Origin: Tessaracoccus rhinocerotis
GTDB taxonomy: Bacteria > Actinomycetota > Actinomycetes > Propionibacteriales > Propionibacteriaceae
Length of the DNA: 64,000 bases
Assembly: GCF_007197885.1 (NCBI RefSeq)
Contig: NZ_VKKG01000001.1
Span: 62,001 to 126,000 of the forward strand
Reading direction: 5' to 3'
Shown: positions 9,125 to 16,923 of the stretch, piece after piece
Numbering within the stretch: the stretch's first letter is position 1
Layout of the letters: every line of letters begins with the position of its first letter
The notes under the pieces: generated by a model
The model's input: the letters and a program-made list of their open reading frames with translations, nothing else
The model's database searches: none
Told to the model about the DNA's origin: nothing
Made by a program: the position numbers and the translations under genes

Positions 9125-9688
9125 TCAGTTCAGCTCGGGGGTCTCGGTCCACGTGGACCAACGGCCACTCGCTCCACCGATCCGTCGCAGGCTCCGACGC
9201 CAGAGGTCCTCCGGCGTTCCGAAGATCTCCTCGACCCGGGCCGGCGCCCGGAACCAGGAGCCGCGGATCAACTCGTTCTCGAGCTGGCCGGCGTCCCAAC
9301 CGGCTAGCCCTACGAAGATGCGCAGGTGCGAGAACGCGCCCGCGACCAGTTCGATGGGGGTCTCCAGGTCCAGGATGCCGACGTCGTCGAAGATCCTTCG
9401 CCAGCCCGGCGGCTCCTCCCACGGGTTGGCGACCTTCGCCAGCGAAACGGCTGCCTGCTGGGACACGGGGCCACCCTCGAACAGCGTGACCGGCGGGGAC
9501 AGGTGCTGGGTGAAGTGCGCCAGTGGCTCCACCATCTCGACCTCGGCCACCTTGTGGAGGCACACGCCCAGGGAGCCGGAATCGTTGTGGTCCAGGAGGA
9601 GCACCACGCTGCGATCGAAGTAGCCACCCTTGCCGGGCTCGGTGGCGATCAGGACCTGACCTGCCGCTGGAGGGCTACCGCTGCGCAT
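9125..9688 (-). CDS. YqgE/AlgH family protein
   Basis: A 187-residue protein of the AlgH/UPF0301 family. Family marks are the opening GQVLIATEPGKGGYFDRSVV, then LLLDHNDSGSLGVCLHK, FEGGPVSQQAAVSL and the helix near FVGLAGWDAGQLENELIRGS. The biochemical role of the family is unsettled; Pseudomonas AlgH affects alginate regulation. It is the last core-type gene before the island border. Confidence 0.9.
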   Translation of the reverse strand: MRSGSPPAAGQVLIATEPGKGGYFDRSVVLLLDHNDSGSLGVCLHKVAEVEMVEPLAHFTQHLSPPVTLFEGGPVSQQAAVSLAKVANPWEEPPGWRRIFDDVGILDLETPIELVAGAFSHLRIFVGLAGWDAGQLENELIRGSWFRAPARVEEIFGTPEDLWRRSLRRIGGASGRWSTWTETPELN

Positions 9689-9777
9689 GTGACCATTCTG
9701 TCACGGACCCGGCTCCGCCCCAGGGAAGGCGGTGACGTCGAAGGACGGGCCCGGGAAAGAAGGCGGGGGAAACAAGA

Positions 9778-9801
9778 AACCCGGCCCACGGGGGCCGGGT
9801 T
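9778..9801 (-). terminator. Rho-independent terminator downstream of the tRNA/tmRNA 3' end
   Basis: A perfect 10-base stem AACCCGGCCC / GGGCCGGGTT with a 4-base loop. On the minus strand it is followed by TTCTTGTTTCCCC. It lies 15 bases beyond the CCA of the tRNA-like fragment and is probably its native terminator. Confidence 0.8.
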
Positions 9802-9816
9802 CGAGCTGAACAGGGG

Positions 9817-9841
9817 TGGTGGAGGTGGCGGGAATCGAACC
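9817..9841 (-). other. 3' end of a tRNA or tmRNA (attachment-site remnant)
   Basis: The minus strand carries a T-loop (GGTTCGATTCC), a 3' acceptor strand CACCTCC, discriminator A and CCA. The acceptor with T at position 70 fits tRNA-Ala or tmRNA. Upstream of it (9842 on) the rest of the RNA is missing: there is no anticodon arm, no tag-peptide reading frame and no matching 5' acceptor. A bare 3' end with its native terminator on the chromosomal side is what integration into the 3' end of such a gene leaves. The intact copy should lie at the far end of the island, outside this window. Confidence 0.7.
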
Positions 9842-10234
9842 ATTCAACGCTGACAAGGCCGGACGTGGGAGCATTCGCTTCAGGTACCGCTAGGTACCCT
9901 TCGAGATGAGCTTGGCTCACCTCTCCCTGGCGTGTGTTTTCCGAGCGCACGCCGCAACCGAGGTGGGGCGCGGCCAACGGCGATTGTGACCTGAATCGAA
10001 CGCACCTACCACCGCCGCCGACGACAGCCCAGACTCGGCCGCTTGACCCCCGTCGAATTCGAGACAATCATGATCACACCAGCCGACCTGGCTGCGTGAC
10101 TAGGAACTGTCTCCTATCCGTGCAGCAACCCGTGGGGCGTCGCTGCAAGGCCGCACTGACGTTTGCGGTGAGAACCAGCACTATCAACTGTCGAATCTCC
10201 TCCGAATCTCACGCCCGCGCGAAGGGCGGCTCGG
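9842..10234. other. Non-coding stretch between island border and CBASS operon
   Basis: About 390 bases with no credible gene on either strand. It begins immediately inside the presumed attachment site and ends at the TIR-SAVED stop codon. I see no strong terminator for the CBASS operon here and no integrase remnant. Confidence 0.6.
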
Positions 10235-11557
10235 CTAGGCACCAGTGCTGCTCTTGAGTAGAACTTCTTCGATGACCCCGCTTGACGCTGACGGTCGGAC
10301 CCGCATGGCTGCTACGTAGCGCGCTCGGTAGTCGTCGCCGACGACCGGGTCGGAGTCGTCCCACTCATAGAGGACGAACCGGATCGTGTTCATGAGTCGT
10401 CCGATCAGAACTGCGACAGGGAATGGGCATCGAAGCAGCAGATGCACCTGTGCGTTGCCGTTGTGGTTAGAAAGGGTTCGGATTCGCGCTGCGGCTTCGG
10501 CGGCGATGAGTCCGGCATCAGTGGGGTCAAGGAGACGTTCTCCCGCATAGGTGAGGTGCTCCCAAGCCGTGAGGAACGACCCGTTCTCTTCGAGGTGTCG
10601 GATGAATGCGTAGTCACTTCGGCCAGGCAGGAGGTCTAGGTAGAGAGCCACCGCCGGGCGGCCAGTCTTGGCTGAGTCGGAGGTGCGTTCTTCTTCGACC
10701 CTGAGGAGCGGTGCCGTCGTGACGATGGCTTCAGTGCCGCTCATCCATGTTTGTTGGCGTTGGTCGGTGACGTGAAGTGTGCCGATCCGCGACGACGGCA
10801 GCGCGGCACCGATCGCGAAGGCGACGGAGAGGTGCGCTCCTCCGTGTATGTGGACTGTCTGGGCCCCGGTTCTGGTTACGGCATCCGGCAGGAGATGGAT
10901 GGTGTCTTGTAGGTCGCGTAGGCCTTCCGGGCTGGGAAGTCTCTCGTGTGACGAGGGGCGGACGCGCATATCGAGTTGATGACCGGTGCGGTCTAAGACC
11001 TGAGGGGCGTTCCTGGTCTGGATGCTGATATGGATCGTGCGGTTGTTGGAAGCCACTCGTGCTTGCTGGTGGGTGAGGCGGTGCCAAAGGAGCTTCTTGG
11101 TCAATACCAGTTGTCCGGCGCGGTCAACCGGGTGCTGATCAACGCCACTTAGAGTCTTCGGCTTGAGTTCGAGGAGCCTGTCTGGGGCGTCGTAATCAAG
11201 TTTCCCTGGTTCGCGTTCGACGGCGTTGGCGATGCAGAGTGCAAACTCCTCGTGGGCCTCGTGCAGGGCGATGAGCTTCGGTGCTTCGACTTCTCGGACG
11301 ACCGTGCTGTTGGCGATGTCGGGAGTGATGGTGAGCACTCCCCCCGCGAGCCCATCGGCGATGGCCTGCTGCAACCTGGTCTCTGTGTCGCCGGGCGGTA
11401 GATCGTCGCGGTCGCGCCACACGGGGATGCCTGCTGCCCGAAGTAGCCAGGCGAGTTCCGTGGTGATTGCCGTGCCATCGCTCTGGCGGTAGGAGATGAA
11501 CACGGGGTTGGTCGGCTCGGTATCGGATGCAGCCGCGCCGTTGGCAGTCTCATGCAT
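10235..11557 (-). CDS. TIR-SAVED effector of CBASS
   Basis: A 440-residue effector. Residues about 17-130 are a TIR domain (PVFISYRQSDG, then AGIPVWRDRDDLPPGD and ITPDIANSTVVREVEAP; Glu89 is the likely catalytic residue by position). The rest fits a SAVED sensor domain (IHISIQTRN, VHIHGGAHLSVAFAIGAAL, VALYLDLLPGRSD, VHLLLRCPFPVAVLIGRL). In known TIR-SAVED CBASS effectors, SAVED binds a cyclic oligonucleotide, the protein forms filaments and TIR degrades NAD+. The start at 11557 has AGGAGG just upstream and overlaps the JAMM gene by 8 bases; the longer open frame is a shadow of that gene. Last gene of the operon. Confidence 0.88.
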   Translation of the reverse strand: MHETANGAAASDTEPTNPVFISYRQSDGTAITTELAWLLRAAGIPVWRDRDDLPPGDTETRLQQAIADGLAGGVLTITPDIANSTVVREVEAPKLIALHEAHEEFALCIANAVEREPGKLDYDAPDRLLELKPKTLSGVDQHPVDRAGQLVLTKKLLWHRLTHQQARVASNNRTIHISIQTRNAPQVLDRTGHQLDMRVRPSSHERLPSPEGLRDLQDTIHLLPDAVTRTGAQTVHIHGGAHLSVAFAIGAALPSSRIGTLHVTDQRQQTWMSGTEAIVTTAPLLRVEEERTSDSAKTGRPAVALYLDLLPGRSDYAFIRHLEENGSFLTAWEHLTYAGERLLDPTDAGLIAAEAAARIRTLSNHNGNAQVHLLLRCPFPVAVLIGRLMNTIRFVLYEWDDSDPVVGDDYRARYVAAMRVRPSASSGVIEEVLLKSSTGA

Positions 11558-12026
11558 GCTCCCTCCTGAGGGGGACTTCTTGTGCTCGGTGGCGTTCGAT
11601 GAGCCAAGCCACAGCGAGGGGGGTTGTGTTGGCATTGCCGCTGACGATGATGGCGACGAAGTAGTCGAGTTGCAGGTCGGGATCGTGGAGGTGCCGCAGG
11701 TATGAATCGAGGTCGAGTTCGCTTGGGGTGAGGTCACCGAAGGGGTGGGTGTGCCACTCCCCGATCCATTGGCTTCCATCGCATGTCCACGCCTCATGCG
11801 CGACTTGTTGCGCGTGCTGAAGGTCGCGGAGAAAGTTCTGGGGCGCTCGACAGGCGTCTGGCCCCGGGTCTCCAGCGTGGCGTATCCAGATCGCGTGGGC
11901 CGTTTCGCTGCCAAGGAGAATGCCACCCGTTTCGAGACCGTCGGATGAGCGAGTCGATTCGGCGGCGATGGTGGCGAGTGCGCTATCAGTGATGGAGATG
12001 CTCGGAACGTTTCTGTGCTCTGTCAT
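11550..12026 (-). CDS. JAB/JAMM isopeptidase of CBASS (Cap3-like)
   Basis: A 158-residue metallopeptidase with a complete JAMM signature: Glu32 (LETGGILLG), His92 and His94 (EWHTHPFGDL), Ser102 and Asp105, giving HxH-x7-S-x2-D. In type II CBASS such proteins (Cap3) cut the bond that Cap2 forms between the CD-NTase C-terminus and its target, limiting activation. The gene overlaps the E1 gene by four bases (ATGA) and the effector gene by eight. Confidence 0.88.
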   Translation of the reverse strand: MTEHRNVPSISITDSALATIAAESTRSSDGLETGGILLGSETAHAIWIRHAGDPGPDACRAPQNFLRDLQHAQQVAHEAWTCDGSQWIGEWHTHPFGDLTPSELDLDSYLRHLHDPDLQLDYFVAIIVSGNANTTPLAVAWLIERHRAQEVPLRREHA

Positions 12027-13330
12027 GCGGCACTACAGGTGGGACAGTCAGGGCGGGGCGACGGGACGGTTCTCCATCGGATGTCCCCCGCTTCCCGGAC
12101 GTCGAACGGCGAGGCGAGGTCACCAGTGGGTCGGAGACCAAGGATGGCGTGTTCACCTGGGAGTCTCTGGGTGTGGTCGCCGTGGAGTGACTCCAGCAGT
12201 GTGGCTACGGCAGTTTTGGCTGCAAGCGTGCCGACGTACTGGAGATCGGGGGACACTGCTGTCATTGGCTGATGGACGCGCCCGATTCCGTAGTCGAGTT
12301 CCTGGTCTGCCTCGGCATCCATTGCCCCTTCGTCCTGGAGGTTCTCTCGGAGACACAGCAGACAACCGAAGCGAGGAGTCGGTCGAAGACGGATGATCTC
12401 TCCGACGGACCCGTGGTCGAGCACGCACGCCAGTACAGCGGGTTTCCCGGCCCGGCGTGAGAGGTGGCTGACGACACGGCGAGGAGCGATCCCGTCGGCC
12501 GCGCATAGGACGAGGTCGACCTTGGGGATGAGCGACCTGAGAAAGTGAGCGTCGGAGACCGCGTCGAGGCGATGGGCAACAAAGTCCTGGTCGGGCCAGC
12601 GCTTGTCTAGATGCGTCTTGAGCGCGTCAACCTTGTATCGGCCGACGCTTTCAGGTCCGAGGGTGTGCCGAATGATGTTGTGCCAAAGGAACCTGTCGGG
12701 GTCAACGAGTTCGACGGTGCCGACTCCGTATCCAGCGAGGGCTTCGGCAGCCACGCCACCGATGCTCCCGCAACCCACGACCAGGACGGCGTGGCGTGCG
12801 AGTTGTTCAATCGGCCACGCACCGGTGAGTTGTGCGAGCCCGACAGTCTCGGGCTCCACTTCAATATGGATCGGGCGCACGCCGCTGCGTTGGACGAGCC
12901 ACCCGGCGAAGGTGCTCACGCCCACTTCGATCGCTTCTTGTGACAGGTCGGGGTCGTAGGTGATGAGAAGTCCGAGTTGGTTTCCTGGGTCGTTTACACC
13001 GGCCACCAAGCTCCGGAAGTCATGGAAGGCGAGAGAGATTCCGGGACGGCGGATCATTGCAAGGTGGTGAAGGTTGAGACCCTCGACCGGCTGACGCATC
13101 CATTGGGCGGCGTGGAGCGCGTCACCCCACTTTAGTGCGGTGTACTCGGGCGGGATTGCGACCTGAACGCGGACGTCCTTTGCCGTCTCAACTACATCGA
13201 CGATGTAGGCGTCTTCGGATGGGGTGTGACGCATGGCCACGCGGCCCCCGCGCATCTCGGAGTTTGCAATCTTCGCGGCTCCGTCGTGGGTCAGGATGAC
13301 GAAGGGGTCACTGCGGTACATCGTTCTCAC
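12023..13330 (-). CDS. Stand-alone E1/ThiF-like adenylating enzyme of CBASS
   Basis: A 435-residue protein. Residues 1-170 form a domain I do not recognise. The ThiF/E1 adenylation fold starts at about 180 with VLVVGCGSIGG (186-192), the ribose-binding Asp210 (LVDPD) and an Arg finger in NIIRHTLG (Arg221). Two CxxC pairs (Cys323/326 and Cys429/432) are likely to hold zinc. Candidate transthiolation cysteines are Cys276 and Cys302; none stands out. In most type II CBASS the E1 is fused behind an E2 as Cap2; here it is separate. The GTG at 13330 is preferred because GGGGAG lies six bases upstream. It overlaps E2 by 23 bases. Confidence 0.85.
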   Translation of the reverse strand: MRTMYRSDPFVILTHDGAAKIANSEMRGGRVAMRHTPSEDAYIVDVVETAKDVRVQVAIPPEYTALKWGDALHAAQWMRQPVEGLNLHHLAMIRRPGISLAFHDFRSLVAGVNDPGNQLGLLITYDPDLSQEAIEVGVSTFAGWLVQRSGVRPIHIEVEPETVGLAQLTGAWPIEQLARHAVLVVGCGSIGGVAAEALAGYGVGTVELVDPDRFLWHNIIRHTLGPESVGRYKVDALKTHLDKRWPDQDFVAHRLDAVSDAHFLRSLIPKVDLVLCAADGIAPRRVVSHLSRRAGKPAVLACVLDHGSVGEIIRLRPTPRFGCLLCLRENLQDEGAMDAEADQELDYGIGRVHQPMTAVSPDLQYVGTLAAKTAVATLLESLHGDHTQRLPGEHAILGLRPTGDLASPFDVREAGDIRWRTVPSPRPDCPTCSAA

Positions 13331-13931
13331 GCTCTTCTCCCCGCTGTGTCGAGCCGTCGGTACCTCGAGTGACGGCCTTGGCGATCAGGTGATCCGATGT
13401 GGAGTCGGAGACGATGCCGTTGACGGTCATCCGATCGATGACTCCCGCCTTCATGAGCGCGTACTCGACCCGCCATCCCGATGCCTTGAGAAGGAGTTCC
13501 GTGATGCTCGCTTCCGGTCGCCATGCTCCATCGCTTTGAAGTAGGCAGAGGGAGCCGCCAGGAGCGACGTGCCACGTTGCCTGGGTCTGCTCTTCGACCT
13601 CGGGCTCGGGGCGAACCGGGTAGATGGTTGGCGGCAACATCGGGTGGGCCGCCGAATATTCCAGTACGAAGAGCAGACCGTGGTCACCGATCAGCTCGTC
13701 GAACCCAACCGGTTCAGGACGTTGGAACGGCCAGCGCGGCAGTTCTCCGGACCAACCTCCGTGGCGGAACATGGCACCCGTGTCTGGGTTGGGATCTTGG
13801 TAGACCACGTCAGGCGCGAACTGCTGCATCTCGGCACGGTCACGTTCGAGTCGCGACGGCTCGGCCTCACTCCACAAGACCCAGCCCGGCCCTTCCTCAC
13901 CACGCGAGGTCGATGCTGATCCGCTGCTCAT
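13308..13931 (-). CDS. Stand-alone E2-like conjugating protein of CBASS
   Basis: A 207-residue protein with the bacterial E2 (UBC-like) pattern: a hydrophobic strand LLFVLEYSAAHPMLPPTIYP, the HPxxPP-like turn and a catalytic-type Cys129 in HVAPGGSLCLLQ, followed by helices (ITELLLKASGWRVEYALM). Such proteins accept the activated C-terminus of the CD-NTase from E1 and pass it to a target. The start overlaps the CD-NTase stop by four bases (ATGA). The separate E2 and E1 genes differ from the usual fused Cap2. Confidence 0.8.
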   Translation of the reverse strand: MSSGSASTSRGEEGPGWVLWSEAEPSRLERDRAEMQQFAPDVVYQDPNPDTGAMFRHGGWSGELPRWPFQRPEPVGFDELIGDHGLLFVLEYSAAHPMLPPTIYPVRPEPEVEEQTQATWHVAPGGSLCLLQSDGAWRPEASITELLLKASGWRVEYALMKAGVIDRMTVNGIVSDSTSDHLIAKAVTRGTDGSTQRGEERENDVPQ

Positions 13932-14893
13932 CCCTGCGGGGTGTCCTTCACTGGACGGGGCAAGATAGGAGCAACACCGGGCACTGGATTGGTCCCACTC
14001 TTCGGAGGCGGCGGGAAGTCGTCACCGAAGACCGTGCCCCAAAGCCGGATCGCGTAGGCCGGATTGCCGTTGGCGTGCGCCTGCACCGCTCGAATGGCAT
14101 TGTCACGCGCCTCTCGGAGTCGGTCGCTCAACTCGTTGTATTCGAGGTCGGGCTGGATCGGACCGCAGATGCCTGCAGGGTCGACAACTTCGACGCCGCC
14201 ACCGATAGCATAGGCCGCGCTCACGAAGAACTGCTCGATAGCCGTCGGCTGCGACCCTTCGATGGGCAAGTAGTTCAGCGCGAGGACCTCCATGACGAGG
14301 GACTTGATCTTGATGTCCTGCTCAGCCGCCCACCACTTGAGCATGCGGACCGTTCCGGCGAACTTATCCCACTCGGCGTGCTTCTTGGCGACGGCCGCGA
14401 TGAGGTACTCGGGGTCGCAGTACACCCACTCGTTGGACATCGCTTCGGGAATGAGCAGCATGCCGTTCCGACGCAGCGCGGGCATCGCGTCCACTGTGAA
14501 GGCGTCCACGTCGTCAGGATCGTCCAGGAAGCACTTGACGGCGTGGTTGCGCCATCGTGCCAGCCGCACCGTCTTCTCGTAGGTTCCGCTGGTCGCACCG
14601 AGGAGCGTGTTGACACGTCCGCGCGTGTAGTCCAGCGCTTCTTGAGCCGACGTGCCCGGTTCACCCCAGTGGGGGTGCTTGTCACCGTCGAAGACGATCA
14701 CAACGTCGACGTCGTGAATCGGGTCCTTGTGTGTACCGCGTGCGAGTGAACCGGATGCGATGACTTCGCTCACGTCGCCCTCCCCGCTGAAGGCTCCGTT
14801 GAACAGGTCTCGCCTCGACCGTGCCTCACGCACGTCCTCGATTTCAGCGTTCACGACGCCCTGGAAAATCTTGAAGGCGTCGGTCACGCTCAT
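13928..14893 (-). CDS. CD-NTase (cGAS/DncV-like nucleotidyltransferase) of CBASS
   Basis: A 321-residue nucleotidyltransferase with the active-site GS motif (IASGSLARGT, residues 46-55), metal-binding Asp61 and Asp63 (IHDVDVVIVFDG) and a likely third acidic residue Asp137 (FTVDAMPAL). On phage infection such enzymes make cyclic di- or trinucleotides that switch on the effector. The C-terminus ends KDTPQG; a terminal Gly fits conjugation by E1/E2. The start has AAGGAG seven bases upstream. It is the first gene of the operon, so the promoter should lie in 14894-15000. The product cannot be predicted from sequence here. Confidence 0.9.
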   Translation of the reverse strand: MSVTDAFKIFQGVVNAEIEDVREARSRRDLFNGAFSGEGDVSEVIASGSLARGTHKDPIHDVDVVIVFDGDKHPHWGEPGTSAQEALDYTRGRVNTLLGATSGTYEKTVRLARWRNHAVKCFLDDPDDVDAFTVDAMPALRRNGMLLIPEAMSNEWVYCDPEYLIAAVAKKHAEWDKFAGTVRMLKWWAAEQDIKIKSLVMEVLALNYLPIEGSQPTAIEQFFVSAAYAIGGGVEVVDPAGICGPIQPDLEYNELSDRLREARDNAIRAVQAHANGNPAYAIRLWGTVFGDDFPPPPKSGTNPVPGVAPILPRPVKDTPQG

Positions 14894-15558
14894 CTTGTGT
14901 CTCCTTGACGGGATCGGCTGCTGAGGTCAAATGTAAGGTCGCCCACCGACACTCCTGTTCGTCATTGACAGCCTCACTACATCGTCGTGAGGCGTGTCCC
15001 CGCAACGATGACTCGGGCCGTCGCTTGCGTGCGTGCATCGCCAGTGTGGCTGGGCCCGGGTGTTCCGGGCATGCAGGCTCGCCGAGGCCGTTGGCGTGGG
15101 GAAGAGGCGCCGGACGTGTGACGGCGCGGACGCGTCGCCACCTTGAATGATGACGGCTCACCAAGCCGTAGCAGCGCGCGACACGCCGTCTGCCCGCGGT
15201 CAATCTCCGGGACGGCGGGACCTGCTGACTCCCGCTCGGTGAGCCCGAGTTCGTTCTGCAAGACAGTCGGACTGACATACGCGTGCGGCTTGTTTCAGGG
15301 CGTGCTCGCGCGTAGGCAGGGGGCTGAATGAGGCGGGTGCGCCTTAGAAACTGCCGACCGAGTAACGTGAGGCAGGTACTCCGGCGTCGGCGAAGTCAAC
15401 GACAATCACCTCATCGCCGACTTCGAACTCGTTATGTGTATAGCCGGGTATCCGTCGAATCCTGGCAGCTTGGTTGGCGTTGCCGACGCCGTAGTCGCTG
15501 CTGGTGTGCTGGTGTCGTCTCGTGCCGCATCTGGCGGCCACTCGGGCACGCGCAGAGC
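14894..15558. other. Non-coding or decayed stretch upstream of the CBASS operon
   Basis: About 660 bases with no gene I can support. Short minus-strand frames end in protein-like fragments (for example EVGDEVIVVDFADAGVPAS near 15345-15430, and LQNELGLTERES near 15220-15265), which may be gene debris. The part nearest 14893 should contain the CBASS promoter. Confidence 0.45.
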
Positions 15559-15585
15559 ACTGGTTCGAGTCCTGTCGCCCCGACA
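15559..15585 (+). other. tRNA-like 3' end (possible second attachment remnant)
   Basis: Reads as a T-arm (ACTGG TTCGAGT CCTGT, one mismatch in the stem) and a 3' acceptor strand CGCCCCG with discriminator A. The acceptor fits a tRNA beginning CGGGGCG, as in proline tRNAs. The preceding 70 bases hold no D-arm, anticodon arm or 5' acceptor. The CCA is replaced by CAA. A tandem CGTGCCAGAT repeat lies about 60 bases downstream (15637-15659). Confidence 0.45.
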
Positions 15586-15804
15586 AGTGAATCCCGTAGT
15601 CACAGCAACATTGGCGTTACTCGTCTCCGCTGTCGTGCCAGATTCGTGCCAGATCGATCGAAGGATCGAGGCGGAGCGCGGACAGTAAGCTCCTGCTCAC
15701 GGGGTCGGGCGTCATTGGCATTCGAGGCAGCTTTCACCGGACCCTCGCTCTCCGGCGTATCCTGCCCAACGGGCTTTACGTTCAACCATCCACAGCCTTT
15801 GGCC

Positions 15805-15832
15805 GCTGGTTCGAGTCCAGTCCGGGGAGCCA
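15805..15832 (+). other. tRNA-Asn-like 3' end (attachment-site remnant)
   Basis: T-arm GCTGG TTCGAGT CCAGT, acceptor strand CCGGGGA, discriminator G and CCA match the 3' end of actinobacterial tRNA-Asn. The anticodon arm (GTT) and the TCCCCGG 5' acceptor are absent upstream. A terminator follows at once, so this looks like the chromosomal side of an integration event in a tRNA-Asn gene. Confidence 0.65.
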
Positions 15833-15834
15833 AT

Positions 15835-15879
15835 GAACCCCGCTCTGACTACGGCCGGAGCGGGTTCGTTGTTTTTTTT
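15835..15879 (+). terminator. Rho-independent terminator after the tRNA-Asn-like end
   Basis: Stem GAACCCCGCTC / GAGCGGGTTC (one bulged C), then GTTG and eight T residues. It is a classical strong terminator three bases beyond the CCA. Confidence 0.85.
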
Positions 15880-16087
15880 AGGCAGGATTTGGGCAGGCTT
15901 CAGGATTCGCGGGCCGGAATTCCCGGCCTTCCACCACCACGACCCCGCACCTCATACCTCGACAACACAACTTCTCCTTTCTGCCCCACCGTTGACGTCG
16001 GACTCAGGGTCGTCGCGGGCTGCCCAGCGGGAGCTCTGCCATCAAGGCGCGGACCTGAGTATTTGACGCTGTGAGAGCCGGGTGTTC

Positions 16088-16128
16088 GTGCGGGTCAGCG
16101 CCAGTGTTGGTGCGGGTGAGCGCCAGTG
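16088..16128. repeat. Tandem terminal repeats of the IS21 element
   Basis: Two 19-base direct copies (16088-16106 and 16110-16128) of GTGCGGGTSAGCGCCAGTG, differing at one base. Multiple such repeats near each end are the transposase-binding sites of IS21 elements. Confidence 0.75.
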
Positions 16129-16170
16129 GTGGCGTGGTTGGGAGCCACCACCGGCGCTGTCCCTTGGGTG

Positions 16171-16923
16171 TCAGGCCTGAGCGGCGGTGTGTTCGCGCAT
16201 GTTGTAGGTGCCGGTTTCGATCCAGATGGTGTTGTGGACGATGCGGTCCATGATGGCGTCGGCGTGGACGCCGGCACCGAGGCGCTGGTGCCAGTCCTTC
16301 TGCTGGTATTGGGTGCAGAACACCGTGGAGGTTTCGCCGTAGCGGCGTTCCATCAGGTCCAGCAGCATCCCGCGCATGGACTCGGTGGGCCGGTCCAGGA
16401 GCCATTCATCGATCACCAGGAGGGTGAAGGCTGTGTATTTGCGGAGGAACTTCCCGGCTCCGCCGGGTTGTTCCTGGGCCGCGGTCCAGGCTTCCTCAAG
16501 GTCGGGCATCCGGATGTAGTGGGCCCGGATCCTGTGCTCGCAGCCCCGTTTCGCCAGGGCGCATCCCAGATATGACTTCCCGGATCCGGTGAAGCCTTGG
16601 AACACGACGTTCTGCTGGCGGGTGACGAACTGGCAGGAGCCCAGGTGGGACAGCAGGCTGCGGTCCAGGCCTCGTTCCTCGAGCAGGTCGATCCTGCGCA
16701 GGTCCGCGTTCGGGTAACGCAGCCCTGCTCTTCGGATCAGGCCGGTGACTTTGGAGTGGGTGAATGACGAGTAGGCCTCATCGACCGCCAACCGGAGTCT
16801 GTCCTCGAACGGCAACCCGGCCGAGGCCACAGGGTCTTGGCCATCGATCGCGGTCAGCAGTTCGGTGGCGTTCATCTCACGGAGCTTGCGTTTGGTCTCG
16901 ACGTCCAGCAGCGAGCCGATCAT
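16171..16923 (-). CDS. istB: IstB-like ATP-binding transposition helper, IS21 family
   Basis: A 250-residue AAA+ protein with Walker A GFTGSGKSYLGCAL (about residues 110-123), Walker B TLLVIDEWLL and the IstB-type C-terminus DRIVHNTIWIETG. IstB stimulates and targets the IstA transposase. The start overlaps the istA stop by four bases (ATGA). The gene looks intact, but its partner is truncated, so the element should be immobile on its own. Confidence 0.92.
   Translation of the reverse strand: MIGSLLDVETKRKLREMNATELLTAIDGQDPVASAGLPFEDRLRLAVDEAYSSFTHSKVTGLIRRAGLRYPNADLRRIDLLEERGLDRSLLSHLGSCQFVTRQQNVVFQGFTGSGKSYLGCALAKRGCEHRIRAHYIRMPDLEEAWTAAQEQPGGAGKFLRKYTAFTLLVIDEWLLDRPTESMRGMLLDLMERRYGETSTVFCTQYQQKDWHQRLGAGVHADAIMDRIVHNTIWIETGTYNMREHTAAQA

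Noticed and set aside
9480-10200. A complete tmRNA gene at the island border
   Set aside because: Only the T-loop and 3' acceptor end are present; no tag-peptide frame or matching 5' acceptor is found in the following ~360 bases.
15500-15590. A complete tRNA ending at 15585
   Set aside because: No D-arm, anticodon arm or 5' acceptor pairs with the visible 3' end.
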